The notes beneath the pieces are model-generated. The model was given only the letters and a program-made list of their open reading frames with translations, ran no database searches and was not told the origin of the DNA. From the NCBI GenBank assembly GCA_008477525.1, contig SPDT01000005.1, positions 1,550,001 to 1,614,000 of the forward strand: DNA of 64,000 bases, in the 5' to 3' direction. The stretch comes from Hypomyces perniciosus. Lineage: Eukaryota > Ascomycota > Sordariomycetes > Hypocreales > Hypocreaceae. This document shows, piece by piece, positions 59,811 to 64,000 of this stretch (positions are counted from its first letter, which is position 1; each line of letters starts with the position of its first letter). The translations under genes and the position numbers were made by a program.

Positions 59811-61317
59811 CGGAGGAGCATCTCAAAAGTAATGTCTTAGCGTAAGTCACTAGCGCGAATTAGCTCCACTAGCCCTTGGTAATCCCCGCACCAAAATTAT
59901 ATGCGTCAATTCCTGACCTACAGTATATCACATTTATGAAGACGATAAAAAATGTACACGCGTACAGATATCGCGACCCGGGCTGTTGTGGTTGGATTGA
60001 AGTCCAGTGGTGGCAAGACCTCTGCTGAGGTCTCGGCTGCTACAGGGCTATCAATCCGTCAAGTTGATCGAATCTATGCCCGGGCTATTGACCGAGGCTT
60101 TGATCCACAGATCAAACCGATCAAAATTGAAGATGCTTTTGTTGCTGATGCCCCTAAGTCCGGAAGACCGAAGAAACAGACCGAGGAAACGAAAAACCTG
60201 ATTATGAATAAAGTACGCCGCGATCGATACGGAAGGGAAAAGAACTGTGCTGATATTGCTGGGGAACTTAGCCTCGAGGGCTTCCCTATCTCAGCAACGA
60301 CTGTGTGGCGAATTCTGAAGAAAGCTGGGTTCCGAAAAACGAAGCCGACGAGGAAGCCTGGACTGACGAAGAAGATGAAAAAGGAACGACTTCGCTGGTG
60401 CCTTGACCATAAAGACTGGACCCTCGATGACTGGAAGAACGTTATTTGGTCTGACGAGACCTCCGTTATCTTACTCCACCGCCGCGGCAGCTACCGTATC
60501 TGGCGGACGAAAGATGAGGCCTTTGTTCGCAGCTGTATTCGAGAAAGGTGGAAAGGGGCGTCTGAGTTTATGTTCTGGGGCTGTTTTTCTTATGAGAAGA
60601 AAGGGCCCTGCTATTGTTAGGGCCTAGAAACCGTAAAGGAAAAGCAGCTAGCCACGCAAGAGATTGAGAAGTTGAATGAGGAATTAGAGCCGATATTACG
60701 CGATCAATAGGAGCTAGCAACACAGATGAGGAGACTCAACCTTCGTCGTCAACTGCCTGGTATCAAGCCTTAATGGAGGTTTAATTCAAAGACTGGGAAA
60801 CTAGGAAGAGGATCAGGGAAAGGAATCGATTGGTATCGCTATCGGGCTACAATTTTGATCCCAAAACTGCTGCCGTTTGCAAAGGAATGTAAAGTTGAAC
60901 GCCCGGATACTATAGTGCAAGAAAACAAGGCCCCAGCCCACAATCATTACAGCCAACAACACATCTATAACCTTCAAAAGGTCAAAAGACTAGTCTGGTG
61001 TGGGAATTCGCCGGACCTCAATGCTATTGAGCCGGCCTGGCCTTAGATGAAGAGACGGACAACAAGAAAAGGGGCCCCAAAGTCTCGTCAGGAAGCTATT
61101 CGCGCTTGGGAAGCTGCTTGGGAGGAAATGCCTCAGGAATCTATCCAGGCTTGGATTGAACGCATTCCAAGGCATATTGAAGAGATCATCAAACTAGGTG
61201 GTGGAAATGAGTATAAGGAAGGCCGAGGAAGGTTGTCATACAATTTGTGCCGCACTAATCCTAATATAGACTAGCCTCTGCTTTAGCGTAAGACATTACT
61301 TTTGAGATGCTCCTCCG
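59811..61317 (+). mobile_element. Tc1/mariner-type DNA transposon, inactivated (1,507 bp)
   Basis: The ends CGGAGGAGCATCTCAAAAGT... are inverted and identical for 29 bp, with TA on both outer sides (59809-59810, 61318-61319). The internal gene is a single collinear frame without indels but with four in-frame stops and a changed catalytic residue. The perfect ends together with point-mutated coding sequence suggest inactivation by targeted mutation and not slow decay. It lies between the A/T island and the secreted-protein gene, 185 bp upstream of that gene's start codon. Confidence 0.93.
59952..61274 (+). pseudogene. Tc1/mariner transposase with four premature stops
   Basis: A 440-codon frame from MYTRTDIATRAVVVGLK to the stop at 61272. 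The N-terminal paired HTH domains (about 5-45 and 85-135, ATTVWRILKKAGF) are intact. First catalytic Asp: VIWSDETSV (about 172). The second catalytic block reads VQENKAPAHN (60918 onward), where the family normally has Asp in place of that Asn (codon AAC at 60924). The third block is GNSPDLNAIEPAW. Stops: TAG 60618, TAG 60708, TAA 60771, TAG 61044. From the context (for example EPAWP-stop-MKRR) three most likely replace Trp and one Gln. All five changes are G-to-A or C-to-T; the four stops fit CpA-to-TpA. Confidence 0.9.
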
Positions 61318-61501
61318 TACTAATTGTAACATTACGATAGGTACCCACTTAGAGGCCTTATTCAGTTAGCGCGGACCTTTTCTTGGAAGCTCGACCTCCT
61401 ATGTATGTAGAGTCGCGACAGACTACCTAAACTCCATAATATCTGCTACCATCTGCATACTACCACTGCGCATCATACAACTGGTTGTGATTCTGTTCAC
61501 A

Positions 61502-62263
61502 ATGTACGACCGGTATTGCCGGTTCCTGCATCTCACTCTACTCATGACATGTCTTTCTTTGTCGTCTGCTTCACTTGCGCCTAAAACGTATTTCCCAGCA
61601 ACGTCTGCGCTGTTCAAGAGGGCCAATTGTCCTGCCGACACATTCCAGTGTCCTGCTTCTCTTGGCGCCATCTTCAATGACGTATGTTGCCAGAACGGCC
61701 AGACATGCGCTCTTGATTCAAACAACAATCCGGCCTGCTGCCCTTCTGGGTGAGTGATGTGAACATGTTGGATCAAGTTTGTTTTGACTAACACCTAATT
61801 GGGACACAGGGCCATCTGCACCGGCACTGCACCAGCAAATACACCTGGAAGCACCCCGACCGCCGCAACGTCGTATGTGTCGAACCCCTATTTCTCCTTC
61901 CCATATGCGCAGACGACATTTGAGAACAGTGCATCCTGCGCGTCCGCCATCGGGGCGTGCTCCAAAAACTATGAGGCCTGCGTGACGGGCCTAGGCGGCG
62001 ACAACGGCTATCCCGTGACAATAGTCGTGCCAGGTGGTGGGGGAACCACTGTCGAAGCTACCAGGACGGACTTAGGAGCCCAGGCGACACCCATCTGCTC
62101 AAGTCTAAGCTCCAGAGCTTGTTCTGGTCTGGAAGCGACCAAATGCGAATCGTTTGGCAAGGAGTCAGGTGCGATCGCCAGTAACCCCCCGCCACCATCT
62201 TTGACAGTCATGGTCACAGGCACCTGTTTTATGATCATGCTGATGATCGGCCAAAGTCCCTGA
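61502..62263 (+). CDS. Cysteine-rich secreted protein with probable GPI anchor
   Basis: Two exons, 61502-61749 and 61810-62263, joined in frame across a 60-bp GTGAGT...CAG intron, 233 residues. An N-terminal signal segment (FLHLTLLMTCLSLSSASLA) is followed by a possible Kex2 site (Lys39-Arg40). The mature part has 14 cysteines, eight packed in the first 50 residues (CPADTFQC, DVCCQNGQTC, PACCPSGAIC), then six in the second domain (SCASAIGACSKNYEAC ... CSSLSSRACSGLEATKC). A Gly-rich VVPGGGGTT loop lies between. The tail SLTVMVTGTCFMIMLMIG is hydrophobic and fits a GPI-attachment signal. The cysteine pattern resembles fungal wall or surface proteins; function unknown. ATG 61502 is the first in-frame ATG. 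Confidence 0.85.
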
Positions 62264-63018
62264 TTGCGCCTGGTACTATTCCGAAGTTCAACAACGCCGT
62301 CAATCCATAGAGCTCAGTCATCATTTGCATACGCTATTTTGCAACTACGAAAAGTTGTTATGACATAGCATGGGTTAAACTAGAACCAGACATGTTTGTA
62401 CACTCGAAAAGGCGATAATGGTGCGCAATGATATGTGGGCTTGGAGGAAGCCCCTCAGACATTGTGCATTATGTGGTCAATCCATAGGCCATGAAATCCC
62501 CCTCCATCATTGGTCTTGGAGAAACCCTTTCACTAGACGTTCTGAATGACCAGAGGGAATAGGATCTTTCTCTGTGTGGCAGAGGTGCAACTAGGCTCTC
62601 AAGCATCACAGCCAACTTCGATAAAAGAAAGGGGGTGGTGCAAAGGAGCGCATCTGGGATTGCTAATCTAAGGTGGAAAACTCCAATGGCTTTCACATTC
62701 TCATTATTTATCTGGGCTTACAGAATTGACTCTCACCACCAGTGGTGACTCTTTGGCCTTGGTGAGGTCAGGATCATTGGCCCGTTCCCAACTTCATCGT
62801 GCCGGGGGGCTTGAGTTTTCACGGGACGAGCTCAACACCCAACCACTTATTTCGCAGCTAGACAACATAATTGAAGTGCTGAATCATCAGTCATAAATTT
62901 AAGCTAATGCACCAAGGAAAAAAGAAATACAGTCATGTGAACAGATCGGTATTTCCACTGGACGACTCGTAGGGTGACACCACGTCGCCTGGCCACCCTT
63001 TTGGCAAATCATGCAATT
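62264..63018. other. Intergenic region between convergent genes
   Basis: About 750 bp with normal composition. No gene, RNA or repeat recognised. Confidence 0.6.
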
Positions 63019-64000
63019 CTACGATGGAGATGATAAGATGCCTTCCAATAGACTGTTGATATCTGTTGTTGTGCTATCCCATGATGGGCCGAACACCACC
63101 TGCAGAAATTGCCGTGCCACCGCCTCAGCAGCCTCCAGATGTCTTTCCTCCTCATATGACAATCTGGCGCAAGATGAGCCCAAGTCTTCGTTTCGGCTAA
63201 GAAGAAGTGAAATTGCCTCGGATCGGTCAACAACCGCCCGGGGTACTCCATTGAGTGCAGCGCACTGACTCCCGAAACTTGACGTGCTGTGACCTGAGGC
63301 GAACTTGAAAAGGTAAGTTACTTGGTCTTCCATTTGGGCAGCTTCCCAGTCGGTCCTCACATCCATGTGGCCAAGACATAGTTTATCATATCGATTCAAG
63401 TAATCTCCACCGAAAATCTCGTGGCAGTGTGTTGCAAGCAGTAGTCTTGGCATGTTGGTCCCAAGAGACAGAAAATAGTCCAGCAGACCGGTGAGTAGGC
63501 CTGCTCCGCCATCAGCATTAGTTCCTTTCCCAAACTCGTCCACGACCACCAAGCTCCTGACTGTCGAATATTTTATGGTCTGTGCCGCTTGTTTAAGATC
63601 TCTCGCGAATGCGCTCTCCATTCGGGACACACTGTCACGTGCTGAAATGCGTGTCAAGATCTTGTCCGTGATGCCGACTGTCGCTTGTTGGGCCGGTACA
63701 AAACTACCAATATACGCGAGGTAAACGATTATGGCCGCCTGCTTAATGTAAACACTCTTGCCGGAATGATTTGGCCCTGTTAAAACCAAGGCTCGAGGCT
63801 CATCTGGCGCTGTGTCTGGAGACTCCGATTGCCCCCCAGCAATACAGAGGTCATTCGGCACGAAAGATGGCACTACGAGCTCTTGCAATGGGTGTCGACC
63901 GCCCTTGATATCGAGAATATTTGCCGTTGTCATCTGCGGGGCTGTCCAACCGTATTTCTTGGCACCGATCGCTAGAGCCAGCATGGCGTCGAACTCGCCA
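63019..64000 (-). CDS. MSH5: MSH5, meiotic MutS homologue (3' part only)
   Basis: C-terminal ATPase domain of a MutS protein; the 5' part lies beyond the right edge, and the frame continues upstream of the Met at 63984 (GEFDA before MLALAIG). The segment GGRHPLQELVVPSFVPND is specific to the MSH5 branch. Walker A GPNHSGKSVYIKQ, Walker B LVVVDEFGKGT and ATHCHEIF follow in order. The C-terminus ends SSPS. In meiosis MSH5 pairs with MSH4 to stabilise recombination intermediates and promote crossovers. No intron is needed in the visible part and all ATPase residues are present. Confidence 0.93.
   Translation of the reverse strand, partial: GEFDAMLALAIGAKKYGWTAPQMTTANILDIKGGRHPLQELVVPSFVPNDLCIAGGQSESPDTAPDEPRALVLTGPNHSGKSVYIKQAAIIVYLAYIGSFVPAQQATVGITDKILTRISARDSVSRMESAFARDLKQAAQTIKYSTVRSLVVVDEFGKGTNADGGAGLLTGLLDYFLSLGTNMPRLLLATHCHEIFGGDYLNRYDKLCLGHMDVRTDWEAAQMEDQVTYLFKFASGHSTSSFGSQCAALNGVPRAVVDRSEAISLLLSRNEDLGSSCARLSYEEERHLEAAEAVARQFLQVVFGPSWDSTTTDINSLLEGILSSPS

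Noticed and set aside
1..64000. CRISPR arrays, bacterial operons, rRNA or tRNA genes
   Set aside because: None seen. A GGTTCGATTC-like tRNA B-box word on the minus strand at about 39110-39120 lies inside the carrier coding sequence. Direct repeats in the AT block belong to transposons.

Overview
The window comes from a filamentous ascomycete, most likely of the Aspergillus/Penicillium group (Eurotiales). The genes carry short introns with fungal splice signals and CTAAC-type branch points. Their products have clear Eurotiomycete character: SLA1, PFD1, COG8, a mitochondrial glycine carrier, AMP deaminase, a PP2A B subunit and MSH5. The window also shows the CpA-to-TpA decay typical of repeat-induced point mutation (RIP). 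Species assignment is inference.

Bases 1 to about 31,950 form one extremely AT-rich block of dead transposable elements with no intact gene. It holds four fragments of one LTR-retrotransposon family with a LTR of about 142 bp ('family A': 844-3595 +, 3596-6844 -, 6845-11232 +, 15444-21127 +). It also holds two long and one short remnant of a second, minus-strand family ('family B': about 11.2-14.4, 21.1-23.7 and 31.6-31.9 kb). A complete but RIP-destroyed Ty1/copia element with matching LTRs and a TAATT target duplication lies at 24237-31051. Later, much less mutated insertions sit inside these: four copies of a small hairpin-ended element ('family C'), a LTR-leader fragment at 1433-1715, solo-LTR-like inserts at 12274-12605 and 26155-26557, and a 671-bp long-TIR DNA transposon at 19460-20130. 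The block looks like heterochromatin, perhaps pericentromeric or a large RIP island.

The transition to single-copy DNA is sharp, at about 31.9-32.0 kb. From there the window is ordinary gene-dense chromosome: alkaline ceramidase (+), prefoldin subunit 1 (+), an intact pogo/Fot1-type DNA transposon (transposase on -), an SR-like coiled-coil protein (+), a mitochondrial carrier of the SLC25A38/Hem25 type (-), COG8 (-), a TLC-domain membrane protein (+), SLA1 (-), an internally deleted Tc1-type element, AMP deaminase (-), a UAA-family nucleotide-sugar transporter (-), PP2A B/PR55 (-), an unrecognised fungal protein (+), a Tc1/mariner element broken by RIP-type stops, a cysteine-rich secreted GPI-type protein (+), and the 3' part of MSH5 (-), cut by the window edge.

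The genes are unlinked housekeeping functions (sphingolipid breakdown, protein folding, haem/glycine transport, Golgi tethering, endocytosis, purine metabolism, phosphatase targeting, meiosis). I see no metabolic cluster or operon-like system. The unusual content is the layered history of mobile elements and mutation. Exon structures were worked out by eye from reading frame, splice signals and remembered family conservation.
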